Counted from the stretch's first letter, positions 1 through 6,227 are shown. The stretch: 6,329 nucleotides of DNA from CBDULQ01 sp965368115 (GCA_965368115.1 CBDULQ010000211.1:1-6329); one strand, 5' to 3'. Notes: a model not told the origin generated them from the letters alone. Program-made: numbers and translations.

Positions 1-25
1 TTGATACTCGTTTTAAGAATTGGCA

Positions 26-54
26 ATTGTAGGGGGCTTGGACTGGGGTCGCAA
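26..54 (-). promoter_or_regulatory. Candidate sigma70 promoter pointing left, possibly for hflK
   Basis: On the minus strand TTGCGA (49-54, 4 of 6 matches to the -35 consensus) and TACAAT (26-31, 5 of 6) are separated by exactly 17 bp. Transcription would start near position 19 and leave the window leftwards. In many gammaproteobacteria hflK-hflC follow hflX, so a promoter for them is a reasonable inference, but the downstream gene is not visible. The rest of 1-132 shows no convincing hflX terminator. A short minus-strand frame (13-120) overlaps this promoter and is treated separately. Confidence 0.4.
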
Positions 55-132
55 GCGCTTTAGCCCGACTAACTCCTTGATGACATAGAGAATCTGGCTT
101 AGTTCGACAGGTCTTATCAATCAACAGCTTAT

Positions 133-1461
133 TCAGCCGATGGCGCGTAGATCGGCGCCCGGTTCAAGCCCCTGATCACTGTCCGGTAATAGGTCAAGGG
201 GGTCCACCTGCTCACGACTGGCCATCTGCAACAAATCTCGACGCGGCACGTTGATGGTCAGCAGGTACTGGCCGTCGCTGTCGATCTGTTCCGCTTCCAC
301 CGCCTGGATACTGTACAGCAACGCGCGAATGCGTGCCTGATCCGGTCGCAGGCACAGACTGCCGTGCACATGGTCCTCGCGGAAGCGTTCCGTCAACACC
401 TGATGAATCAGCTCCAGTCCGGCACCGGTCTTCGCCGACACCCAGATGCGCGTCACCTGGCCATCTTCGTCGCGGTCGATGCGCGGTGCCACTTCGAGGC
501 GATCGATCTTGTTGAATATCTGGATTTGCGGCACCTCGTCGGCGCCGATTTCCTGGAGCACGCTGTCCACCGCGTGGATGTTCTCCAGCCGCATATCGTC
601 CGAGGCATCGATCACATGCAGCAGCAGGTGGGCTTCTTCGGTTTCCTGCAGGGTCGAGCGAAACGCCTCCACCAGGTCATGCGGCAGGTGACGAATGAAG
701 CCCACCGTGTCGGCCAGTATCAGCGACTGCCCATGTTCAAGCTGCAGCTTGCGCAGCGTCGGATCCAGGGTCGCGAACAGCTGGTCCTGGGCATACACAT
801 CGGCGGCGGTCAACGCATTGAACAGGGTCGACTTGCCGGCATTGGTGTAACCCACCAGCGCCACCGTCGGCACTTCCGCCTTGCGTCGAGCCTGACGTCC
901 CTGCTGGCGTTGCTTACGCACTTTTTCCAGCCGCTTGTTAATCTGCTTGATGCGCTGGCCGAGTAATCGACGGTCGGTTTCCAGCTGGGTTTCACCCGGA
1001 CCTCTTAAACCGATACCCCCTTTCTGCCGTTCCAGGTGAGTCCAGCCCCTGACCAGGCGCGTGGACAGGTGTTTGAGCTGAGCCAGCTCCACCTGCAGCT
1101 TACCTTCGAAGGTGCGCGCGCGTTGCGCGAAAATGTCGAGGATCAGCCCGGTACGATCCAGCACGCGACACTGAAACAGACGCTCCAGGTTGCGCTCCTG
1201 GGACGGACTCAGGGCATGATTGAACAGTACCAGCTCGGCACCTTGCTGTTCGATCAGATCGAGGATTTCCTCAGTCTTGCCACGGCCGATGAAATATTTC
1301 GGATCCGGGGCATAGCGTCGGGTCGTGACCACATCCACGACGTCGGCGCCGGCGGATCGAGCCAGCTCTTCGAATTCGCTCAGGTACTCACGGTGATCTT
1401 CGTCTTTGAGGTCCATATGGACCAGGATCGCCTTTTCACCAATGGCGGGGCGTTCAAACAA
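133..1461 (-). CDS. hflX: HflX, ribosome-associated GTPase (ribosome-splitting factor)
   Basis: Cytoplasmic TRAFAC-class GTPase of the Obg-HflX group. Family members bind the 50S subunit and split stalled 70S ribosomes under heat or other stress. The 442-residue product (E. coli about 426) aligns with HflX throughout. The N-terminal HflX domain spans about 1-190 and includes the signature around GGIGLRGPGETQLETDRRL (148-166) and a basic coiled region (167-196). The G domain has G1 GYTNAGKST (204-212), switch region TLDPT (231-235), G3 DTVGF (251-255), G4 NKID (317-320) and G5 SAKTG (342-346). A C-terminal domain follows, ending in an acidic, proline-containing tail (about 420-442). The start is TTG: the resulting MFERPAIGE matches the known HflX N-terminus (MFDR...), GGAGG lies 9 nt upstream, and the next Met (residue 16) would cut into the conserved domain. 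It is the last gene of the block here, 100 bp after hfq. Confidence 0.97.
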   Translation of the reverse strand: MFERPAIGEKAILVHMDLKDEDHREYLSEFEELARSAGADVVDVVTTRRYAPDPKYFIGRGKTEEILDLIEQQGAELVLFNHALSPSQERNLERLFQCRVLDRTGLILDIFAQRARTFEGKLQVELAQLKHLSTRLVRGWTHLERQKGGIGLRGPGETQLETDRRLLGQRIKQINKRLEKVRKQRQQGRQARRKAEVPTVALVGYTNAGKSTLFNALTAADVYAQDQLFATLDPTLRKLQLEHGQSLILADTVGFIRHLPHDLVEAFRSTLQETEEAHLLLHVIDASDDMRLENIHAVDSVLQEIGADEVPQIQIFNKIDRLEVAPRIDRDEDGQVTRIWVSAKTGAGLELIHQVLTERFREDHVHGSLCLRPDQARIRALLYSIQAVEAEQIDSDGQYLLTINVPRRDLLQMASREQVDPLDLLPDSDQGLEPGADLRAIG

Positions 1462-1470
1462 GCGGGGCAG

Positions 1471-1475
1471 CCTCC
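1471..1475 (-). promoter_or_regulatory. Ribosome binding site deciding the TTG start of hflX
   Basis: The minus strand reads GGAGG, a strong Shine-Dalgarno core, 9 nt before the TTG at 1459-1461. No in-frame ATG or GTG is better placed, so this site supports the TTG start. Confidence 0.75.
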
Positions 1476-1496
1476 GGGGCTTGAGAAATTCTGTTC

Positions 1497-1502
1497 ATTA
1501 TA
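1497..1502 (-). promoter_or_regulatory. Perfect -10 box (TATAAT) upstream of hflX
   Basis: The minus strand carries a consensus TATAAT here, which would start transcription near 1490 and give hflX a leader of about 30 nt containing its GGAGG. No good -35 hexamer lies 16-18 bp upstream; that position falls inside the hfq terminator hairpin. The TG dinucleotide touches the box directly instead of leaving the one-base gap of an extended -10. It could be a weak or activator-dependent hflX promoter, or chance. Confidence 0.3.
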
Positions 1503-1507
1503 CATGC

Positions 1508-1534
1508 AAAACGGCTGCACTCGGGCAGCCGTTT
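1508..1534 (-). terminator. Rho-independent terminator candidate after hfq
   Basis: A perfect 10-bp inverted repeat, AAACGGCTGC / GCAGCCGTTT (1525-1534 and 1509-1518), has a 6-nt loop and is followed by one more T (1508). This gives TTTT at the 3' side before GCATG. The stem is strong but the U-tract is short and partly inside the stem, so termination is probably incomplete, with some read-through from hfq into hflX. It begins 27 nt beyond the hfq stop codon. Confidence 0.6.
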
Positions 1535-1561
1535 GACGGAGTTTCAGGTATTAGCTGTGGG

Positions 1562-1834
1562 TTAATAGTTTTCGTCGAAACCACCGTTATTGTTGCTACC
1601 GGAATCATCCCCGGACGATGCGGTCCACTTGACCGGTCGCGCCGGAACCACGGTTGAAATTGCGTGTTTATACACCATCTGGCTGACCGTATTTCTAAGC
1701 AGTACCGCGAACTGATCGAATGACTCGACCTGTCCCTGCAATTTGATACCGTTTACCAGGTAGATGGATACTGGCACGCGTTCCTTACGTAGCGCATTCA
1801 GGAAGGGTTCTTGTAATGATTGCCCTTTTGGCAT
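1562..1834 (-). CDS. hfq: Hfq, Sm-like RNA chaperone
   Basis: Hexameric RNA chaperone that pairs small regulatory RNAs with mRNAs and affects their stability and translation. The 90-residue product is almost identical to known Hfq over residues 1-67. Proximal-face residues Q8, Q41, F42, K56 and H57 (in VYKHAIS), distal-face residues Y25, G29 and K31 (in YLVNGIKLQGQ), and an arginine-rich rim (R16, K17, R19 in NALRKERVP) are all present. The rim has Lys where E. coli has R17, as I recall for Pseudomonas Hfq. The C-terminal tail (about 68-90) is short compared with E. coli (102 aa), rich in Gly, Ser and Asn, and ends acidic and aromatic (FDENY). The ATG is preceded by GGGAG with a 6-nt gap. The gene has its own candidate promoter after miaA and a hairpin after its stop. 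Confidence 0.99.
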   Translation of the reverse strand: MPKGQSLQEPFLNALRKERVPVSIYLVNGIKLQGQVESFDQFAVLLRNTVSQMVYKHAISTVVPARPVKWTASSGDDSGSNNNGGFDENY

Positions 1835-1840
1835 GGTCCT

Positions 1841-1864
1841 CTCCCAACTGTAATTGTTGTAATT
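1841..1864 (-). promoter_or_regulatory. hfq ribosome binding site with adjacent ARN triplets
   Basis: The Shine-Dalgarno GGGAG lies at 1841-1845, 6 nt before the hfq ATG. Directly upstream (1847-1864) the mRNA reads AAU-UAC-AAC-AAU-UAC-AGU, in which four of six triplets fit the A-R-N pattern bound by the Hfq distal face. Hfq represses its own translation in E. coli by binding its leader, so autoregulation here is a reasonable inference from the sequence, not shown. Confidence 0.45.
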
Positions 1865-1915
1865 TGCCTAATACATACACGGACGTATCTGGGTATGGAT
1901 AAAGCCCTATATCTT

Positions 1916-1947
1916 AAAAACTGAATATAAGGCCTGGCCTTATTATT
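1916..1947 (-). terminator. Hairpin plus U-tract after miaA (possible attenuator)
   Basis: The minus strand can fold AAT-ATAAGG (with one bulged A) against CCTTAT-ATT around a CCAGG loop (1924-1947), followed after CAG by TTTTT (1916-1920). This has the form of a weak Rho-independent terminator for miaA. The stem is AT-rich and the three-base gap before the T-run is not ideal, so partial termination is more likely than complete. It overlaps the hfq promoter exactly. Confidence 0.4.
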
Positions 1948-1951
1948 TCAA
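1924..1951 (-). promoter_or_regulatory. Candidate sigma70 promoter for hfq with palindromic spacer
   Basis: On the minus strand TTGAAA (1946-1951, 5 of 6 matches to TTGACA) and TATATT (1924-1929, 5 of 6 matches to TATAAT) are separated by 16 bp. The predicted start near 1917 gives an hfq leader of about 83 nt. The spacer and part of the -10 box hold a perfect palindrome, ATAAGGCC-N-GGCCTTAT (1927-1943), which could be an operator. E. coli hfq also has its own promoters in addition to upstream read-through. Confidence 0.55.
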
Positions 1952-1960
1952 GCTCGGACA

Positions 1961-2941
1961 CTATAAGAATAGCGAATTTTCTAAATTTTTCAGTAATTCT
2001 GAAGTATTTAGCGTTTCTATGGTGAAAAAGTTACATTGCTGCTCTTTGCGTAACCAGGTCATCTGGCGCTTGGCCAGTTGCCGGGTCGCATTGATGGCTT
2101 TTTCAACCATGTTGTCGAAGTCCGTTTGCTGATCCAGATATTCCCATACCTGCCGATAGCCCACGCAGCGCATGGATGGCATATCCAGATGCAAATCACC
2201 ACGCTGCTTAAGCCGTCTGACCTCATCCACAAAACCGAGTTCAAGCATCTGCATGAAGCGGTCCGCGATACGTTGCCGCAACACCGCTCGATCGTCGGGC
2301 AACAGGGCAATCTTGATCACATCATACCCCAGACCATGCGACGACTGGGTTGCCCAGAACTCGGTCAGCGTTTTGCCGCTTACCCGGTAAACTTCCAGTG
2401 CACGCTGAATACGTTGCGGATCGTTGGGATGGATGCGTTGCGCAGACTTCGGGTCCACCTCCGCCAGTTGCTGGTGAACATATGCCCAGCCCCGTTGCTC
2501 GGCATCGCGCTCGATCTCCGCACGCACCTCAACAGATGCGGAAGGCAACGGCGATAAACCCTCTTGCAGAGCTTTAAAGTACAACATTGTGCCGCCCACT
2601 AAAAGAGGTATTCGCCCCTGATCGGAAATTTGTTGCATGGCCATCAGCGCATCATCGCGAAAGCGTGCAGCGGAGTAGGATTCGGCGGGATCGATGATGT
2701 CGATGAGACGATGCGGCGCACGGCGCAGGGTTTCGGCGTCCGGTTTGGCGCTACCGATGTTCATGTCACGGTACACCAGTGCCGAGTCGACACTGACAAT
2801 GTCGGCATCGAAGCGCTCCACACATTGCACGGCAAGATCGGTTTTACCCGAGGCGGTCGGCCCCATGATAAAGATGGCCCTTGGCACATGATCGATGGGC
2901 GCATCATCAATCGGCGCCCGTTGAATGATGAGCGGTGTCAT
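1961..2941 (-). CDS. miaA: MiaA, tRNA dimethylallyltransferase
   Basis: Transfers the dimethylallyl group of DMAPP to N6 of A37 in tRNAs reading UNN codons (i6A37), the first step towards ms2i6A; cytoplasmic. The 326-residue product (E. coli 316) shows the P-loop GPTASGKT (27-34), DSALVYRDM (52-60), a conserved VGGTMLYFKAL block (115-125), HPNDPQR (171-177), RCVGYRQ (258-264) and the tRNA-binding stretch TRQLAKRQMTWLR (286-298). I chose the ATG at 2939-2941, 7 nt after the mutL stop. The same frame stays open to an ATG at 3067, inside mutL, but those 42 extra residues have no counterpart in MiaA. No clear Shine-Dalgarno is visible, so translation probably depends on coupling to mutL. A GTG at residue 19 (VPRAIFIMGPT) would give an N-terminus closer to E. 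coli length and cannot be excluded. The N-terminal extension contains a small APIDDAPID duplication. Confidence 0.96.
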   Translation of the reverse strand: MTPLIIQRAPIDDAPIDHVPRAIFIMGPTASGKTDLAVQCVERFDADIVSVDSALVYRDMNIGSAKPDAETLRRAPHRLIDIIDPAESYSAARFRDDALMAMQQISDQGRIPLLVGGTMLYFKALQEGLSPLPSASVEVRAEIERDAEQRGWAYVHQQLAEVDPKSAQRIHPNDPQRIQRALEVYRVSGKTLTEFWATQSSHGLGYDVIKIALLPDDRAVLRQRIADRFMQMLELGFVDEVRRLKQRGDLHLDMPSMRCVGYRQVWEYLDQQTDFDNMVEKAINATRQLAKRQMTWLRKEQQCNFFTIETLNTSELLKNLENSLFL

Positions 2942-2948
2942 GCCGAAT

Positions 2949-4763
2949 TTACTGACCGCGCAGGAACCACTTGTCCATGGCATCGAGACTGAACTGGGTC
3001 CAGGTCGGACGCCCATGATTACACTGACCGCTCCGTTCAGTGGCTTCCATGTCACGTAACAGGGCATTCATTTCCGGAATGGTCAGTAGCCGATTGGCGC
3101 GTACCGAACCGTGACAGGCCATGGTGGACAGTACGTCGTTGATGGCCTGACGAATGCGCTGGCTGTTGCCATAGGCCACCAGATCCGACAGCACGTCACG
3201 CACCAGCGCTTCCGCATCGCCGCGCGCCAGAATCACCGGAATCTGTCGAATGGTCAGCGCTTCCGGTCCGGCCCGATCCAGTTCGAAACCCAGCTCGCGA
3301 AACACATCGCCGTGACTTTCCGCCAGCGCCGCTTCTTTTTCACTGACCGAAATGGCGATCGGCACCAGCAAAGGCTGCGAACTCAGACGGCCAGCATCGT
3401 CCAGGGCCTGCTTCATGCGTTCGTAGGTGATACGTTCGTGGGCCGCATGCATATCCACCACCACCAGTCCCTGCGCGTTCTGGGCCAGGATATAAACGCC
3501 GTGTAACTGGGCGACGGCAAATCCCAGTGGCGGAATATGTTCCCCCTGCGCATCGTCCGTGTTGATTATCGCCGGTTCGCTACCGGTGGACGCGGACTGC
3601 ATGACATTGTCGAGCAGTCGCGAATAGGACTGCATCTGTTCCTGTATCTGTAACGGCATGGGTTGTTGCCGAGGTGGTGCGTTGTAGGGGGCGGACGTTG
3701 CAACAGAGTCGTATCCCGACGGTACCGTGGACGCTTCGGTTTCGGCGGCGACCCGATGCTCGGGACGCACATCCGCCAGCGCACCGTGAATCGAACGAAA
3801 GATAAAGTCATGCACCAGTCGGCTATCGCGGAAGCGCACTTCGTGTTTGGTGGGGTGCGCATTGACGTCCACCTGCTGGGGGTCCAGCTCCAGGTACAGT
3901 ACGAAAGCCGGGTGACGACCATGATAGAGCACATCCTGGTAAGCCTGGCGAATGGCATGACTGACCAGCTTGTCGCGAATCATCCGACCGTTGACGAAAA
4001 AATACTGCATGTCCGCCTGGGCGCGGGCAAAACTCGGCAATGCAATCCAGCCATGAATACGCAGGCCCACGGCTTCGAATTCCATATGCAATGACTGTTC
4101 GACGAACGCCTTGCCGCACACTTCGGCGATGCGTTTCTCGCGCCCCAGCAAATCGTCTGCGGCGCGCATCTGGCGTACCGGTTTCTGATTGTGCTGCAGG
4201 CTGATGTCGACATCGAAACGACTCAGTGCAATGCGTTTGACCACATCGTCCAGGTGACCGAATTCGGTCTTGTCGGTTTTGAGAAATTTGCGCCGCGCCG
4301 GTACGTTATAGAACAGGTCCCGCACGTCCACCGTGGTACCGGGACCGTGCGGTGCCGGTTTCAGTTGCAGGCTATCACTGCCCTGCCCCTGGATGCTCCA
4401 GCCATCGGCCTCCGCCTGGCGTGAGGTAATGCTCATACGACTGACCGAGGCGATACTCGGTAGCGCCTCGCCACGAAATCCGAGGCTGCGTACTTTTTCC
4501 AGGTCATCGAGATTGCGAATCTTACTGGTGGCGTGACGCGACAGGGCCAGCGGCAGATCATCCTTGTGGATGCCCGCACCATCGTCGCGAATACGAATGG
4601 ACTTGATACCGCCCTGCTCGACGCTGATGTCGATCTTGCGCGCACCGGCATCGAGGCTGTTTTCCAGCAACTCTTTCACCACCGACGCCGGTCGCTCGAC
4701 CACTTCACCGGCGGCGATCTGGTTGATCAGTTGATCAGGCATTTGCTGGATGCGGGACGACAT
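2949..4763 (-). CDS. mutL: MutL, DNA mismatch repair ATPase with endonuclease motifs
   Basis: Mismatch-repair mediator that links MutS recognition to strand incision. The 604-residue product has a GHKL ATPase domain: NQIAAGEVVERPASVVKELL with catalytic E31 and Mg-binding N35, DGAGI (61-65), GFRGEA (95-100), GTTV...DLFYNVPARRKFL (142-161) and KHEVRF (306-311). A poorly conserved, Gln/Pro-rich linker follows (about 330-405). The C-terminal domain carries DMHAAHERITYE (437-448), matching the DQHA(X)2E(X)4E endonuclease signature apart from Q to M. It also carries ACHGSVRA (549-556), CNHGRPT (581-587) and a QPLLVP beta-clamp motif (463-468). E. coli MutL lacks the endonuclease motifs and relies on MutH, so a MutH-independent, nicking MutL is inferred here. 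The ATG start is preceded by GAGGAA with a 4-nt gap. The gene lies 145 bp after amiB, behind terminators, and is followed 7 nt later by miaA. Confidence 0.98.
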   Translation of the reverse strand: MSSRIQQMPDQLINQIAAGEVVERPASVVKELLENSLDAGARKIDISVEQGGIKSIRIRDDGAGIHKDDLPLALSRHATSKIRNLDDLEKVRSLGFRGEALPSIASVSRMSITSRQAEADGWSIQGQGSDSLQLKPAPHGPGTTVDVRDLFYNVPARRKFLKTDKTEFGHLDDVVKRIALSRFDVDISLQHNQKPVRQMRAADDLLGREKRIAEVCGKAFVEQSLHMEFEAVGLRIHGWIALPSFARAQADMQYFFVNGRMIRDKLVSHAIRQAYQDVLYHGRHPAFVLYLELDPQQVDVNAHPTKHEVRFRDSRLVHDFIFRSIHGALADVRPEHRVAAETEASTVPSGYDSVATSAPYNAPPRQQPMPLQIQEQMQSYSRLLDNVMQSASTGSEPAIINTDDAQGEHIPPLGFAVAQLHGVYILAQNAQGLVVVDMHAAHERITYERMKQALDDAGRLSSQPLLVPIAISVSEKEAALAESHGDVFRELGFELDRAGPEALTIRQIPVILARGDAEALVRDVLSDLVAYGNSQRIRQAINDVLSTMACHGSVRANRLLTIPEMNALLRDMEATERSGQCNHGRPTWTQFSLDAMDKWFLRGQ

Positions 4764-4767
4764 GACA

Positions 4768-4796
4768 TTCCTCGATTCGGGAGTCGAATTTTAACA
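4768..4796 (-). promoter_or_regulatory. Candidate extended -10 promoter and RBS of mutL
   Basis: The minus strand reads TGT-TAAAAT (4788-4796), an extended -10 element with 5 of 6 matches to TATAAT. No good -35 is visible at 17 bp, as is usual for extended -10 promoters. Transcription would start near 4780, giving a leader of about 17-20 nt that contains GAGGAA (4768-4773), the mutL Shine-Dalgarno. Because amiB terminators lie just upstream, mutL needs such a promoter or substantial read-through. Confidence 0.45.
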
Positions 4797-4836
4797 GGGA
4801 ATCAACAGCCCGAGCAGTCTTGATTTTTCCACCGGC

Positions 4837-4861
4837 AATAAAAAGCCCGCACACGGCGGGC
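4837..4861 (-). terminator. Strong Rho-independent terminator between amiB and mutL
   Basis: The minus strand has GCCCGC - CGTGT - GCGGGC (4845-4861), a six-pair all-GC stem with a five-base loop, followed at once by TTTTTATT (4837-4844). This is a textbook intrinsic terminator for amiB transcripts. It begins about 48 nt past the amiB stop codon and lies about 40 nt before the candidate mutL -10 box. Confidence 0.85.
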
Positions 4862-4862
4862 C

Positions 4863-4887
4863 AAAATGAAGCCAGTAACTCGGCTTC
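4863..4887 (-). terminator. Second, weaker terminator hairpin after amiB
   Basis: On the minus strand GAAGCC - 8-nt loop - GGCTTC (4868-4887) is followed by ATTTT (4863-4867). The stem is only six pairs and the U-tract short, so alone it would be weak. It lies immediately upstream of the strong terminator at 4837-4861, forming a tandem pair that begins 21 nt after the amiB stop. Confidence 0.5.
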
Positions 4888-4908
4888 GGATGGGTCGTTG
4901 AGAAATAT

Positions 4909-6222
4909 TCAGGTGACTGGGATCACCAGTTGCTGGCCGACTCGCAGGTGGTCATCACGCAACGAGTTGCGACTGCGAATGTGGCTCACCGGCGTCTCGA
5001 AGCGCTGTGAAATTTCCGCCAGGGTGTCGCCTTTCTGAATCACATAGGTCTTGGCCTGTTGCGAAAACCAGGTATCCGGCGGCGCCTTGCGCGCGAAGTA
5101 GTCATTCATGCCACGCAGAATCGCCCGGGCGACCTTGGTCTGGTGGGACGGACTGCGCAGCTTGCGCTCTTCCTTGGGATTGGAAATGAATGCGGTTTCC
5201 AGCAGCACGGCGGGAATATTCGGCGTTTTCAACACGGCAAATCCGGCCTGCTGGACTTTCTTCTTGTGCACACGGCCGACGCGAGTCAGTTCGCGCAACA
5301 CTTCGTCACCGATATCCAGACTGGACTGGATGGTACCGGTCAACGACAGGTCGAGCAGCACCTGGCGCACCATTTCATCCTTGTCGTCCAGCTTCACGTT
5401 GCCGAACAGCATGTCCACCTTGTTTTCGTTTTCCGCCAGTAGCCGCGCCGACTCGGATGTTGCACCACTCACCGACAGGGCATACACGGAGGCACCGCGG
5501 GCACGTTTGTCGGGGAAGGAATCAGCGTGAATGGAAATCATCAGGTCCGCGTTCAGATCATGGGCGCGCTTGATGCGATCGCGCAGGCGCATAAAGCGAT
5601 CCGAGGTCCTCACCAGTGCCGGCTTCATGCCCGGCTGCTTTTTGATCAGCTTTTCCAGACGGCGCGCAATGGCCAGGGTAATGTCTTTTTCCCGAGTGCC
5701 CAGCGGACCGATGGCGCCGGGATCGTTGCCACCGTGACCGGCATCGATGGCGATGATCACATCACGTTGCGGGCGCGGTTTGGCCTGGTGTTTTTTCGAT
5801 CCGCCTTTTTCCTGCAGATCGATTACCAGACGGTGGCCCTGACCATCGGAAGGCTCGAGCAGGAAGCTACGCGGCTGGGACTTTTCATTCAGATCCAGCA
5901 CCACGCGCAAATCATCCAGATTGCGCACACCGGTGCGAATACCTTTGAGTAAATCGGTATGCAGGTCTTCGATGAGCCCGGCGTCGACCAGCCGGGTCTG
6001 CTTCAGGTCGATGACCACACGTTCAGGCTTATGCAGGGTAAACAGCTTATGCTGTACCGGCGAATCCAGGTCGAACACGATTCGCGTCTGGTCCTCGCTC
6101 CGGGACAGGCGGATGTTTTTGACTTTAACCGCGGCCGCACCGGCATACCCCATCATGGGCGCGGCGGCCAGGCTGCCGATACCGGCGAGCTGAGTAAAGA
6201 ATTGTCGACGTTGCTTTTTCAC
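4909..6222 (-). CDS. amiB: N-acetylmuramoyl-L-alanine amidase, AmiB/AmiC type, Tat-exported
   Basis: Periplasmic zinc amidase that cleaves the amide bond between MurNAc and the stem peptide, splitting septal peptidoglycan during cell separation. The 437-residue product starts with a twin-arginine signal: KQRRQFF (3-9), a weakly hydrophobic stretch (10-26) and AxA-type cleavage sites near residues 27-31. An AMIN domain follows (about 33-136), which in homologues directs the enzyme to the septum. After a basic linker comes Amidase_3 (about 154-372) with zinc ligands H163 (DAGHGG), E178 (GTREKD), H232 (SIHADS) and catalytic E342 (LETAFISN). The insert at about 250-320 matches the position of the autoinhibitory helix relieved by EnvC/NlpD-type activators. 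A LysM domain (392-436) ends the protein. The start is GTG with GAGGTG 5 nt upstream; an in-frame stop 15 nt upstream excludes a longer form. The symbol follows the locus. By signal type it resembles E. coli AmiA/AmiC, since E. coli AmiB uses Sec. Confidence 0.95.
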   Translation of the reverse strand: MKKQRRQFFTQLAGIGSLAAAPMMGYAGAAAVKVKNIRLSRSEDQTRIVFDLDSPVQHKLFTLHKPERVVIDLKQTRLVDAGLIEDLHTDLLKGIRTGVRNLDDLRVVLDLNEKSQPRSFLLEPSDGQGHRLVIDLQEKGGSKKHQAKPRPQRDVIIAIDAGHGGNDPGAIGPLGTREKDITLAIARRLEKLIKKQPGMKPALVRTSDRFMRLRDRIKRAHDLNADLMISIHADSFPDKRARGASVYALSVSGATSESARLLAENENKVDMLFGNVKLDDKDEMVRQVLLDLSLTGTIQSSLDIGDEVLRELTRVGRVHKKKVQQAGFAVLKTPNIPAVLLETAFISNPKEERKLRSPSHQTKVARAILRGMNDYFARKAPPDTWFSQQAKTYVIQKGDTLAEISQRFETPVSHIRSRNSLRDDHLRVGQQLVIPVT

Positions 6223-6227
6223 TCTGA

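Noticed and set aside
364..966. Plus-strand open frame of 200 codons opposite hflX
   Set aside because: It is fully antisense to the conserved GTPase domain of hflX, resembles no protein family I know, and has no ribosome binding site I can see. It is explained by codon bias of the true gene.
1454..1498. 14-codon minus-strand frame overlapping the hflX start (possible leader peptide)
   Set aside because: It has no ribosome binding site, and its ATG lies inside the TATAAT box, so it would be absent from a transcript starting there. It overlaps hflX by 8 nt, but translation is unsupported.
1036..1536. Plus-strand open frame of 166 codons opposite the hflX N-terminus and the hfq-hflX spacer
   Set aside because: Its encoded sequence is low in recognisable features and antisense to strongly conserved hflX codons. 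It also runs through the hfq terminator hairpin. Treated as a shadow.
2942..3067. Longer miaA form starting at 3067 inside mutL (42 extra residues)
   Set aside because: The extra residues are simply mutL C-terminal codons read in another frame and have no counterpart in MiaA. The ATG at 2941 fits the gene junction better.
3663..4094. Plus-strand open frame of 143 codons, and minus-strand frames of 130 and 98 codons, inside mutL
   Set aside because: All overlap the conserved MutL reading frame completely. None shows a known motif or its own start signals.
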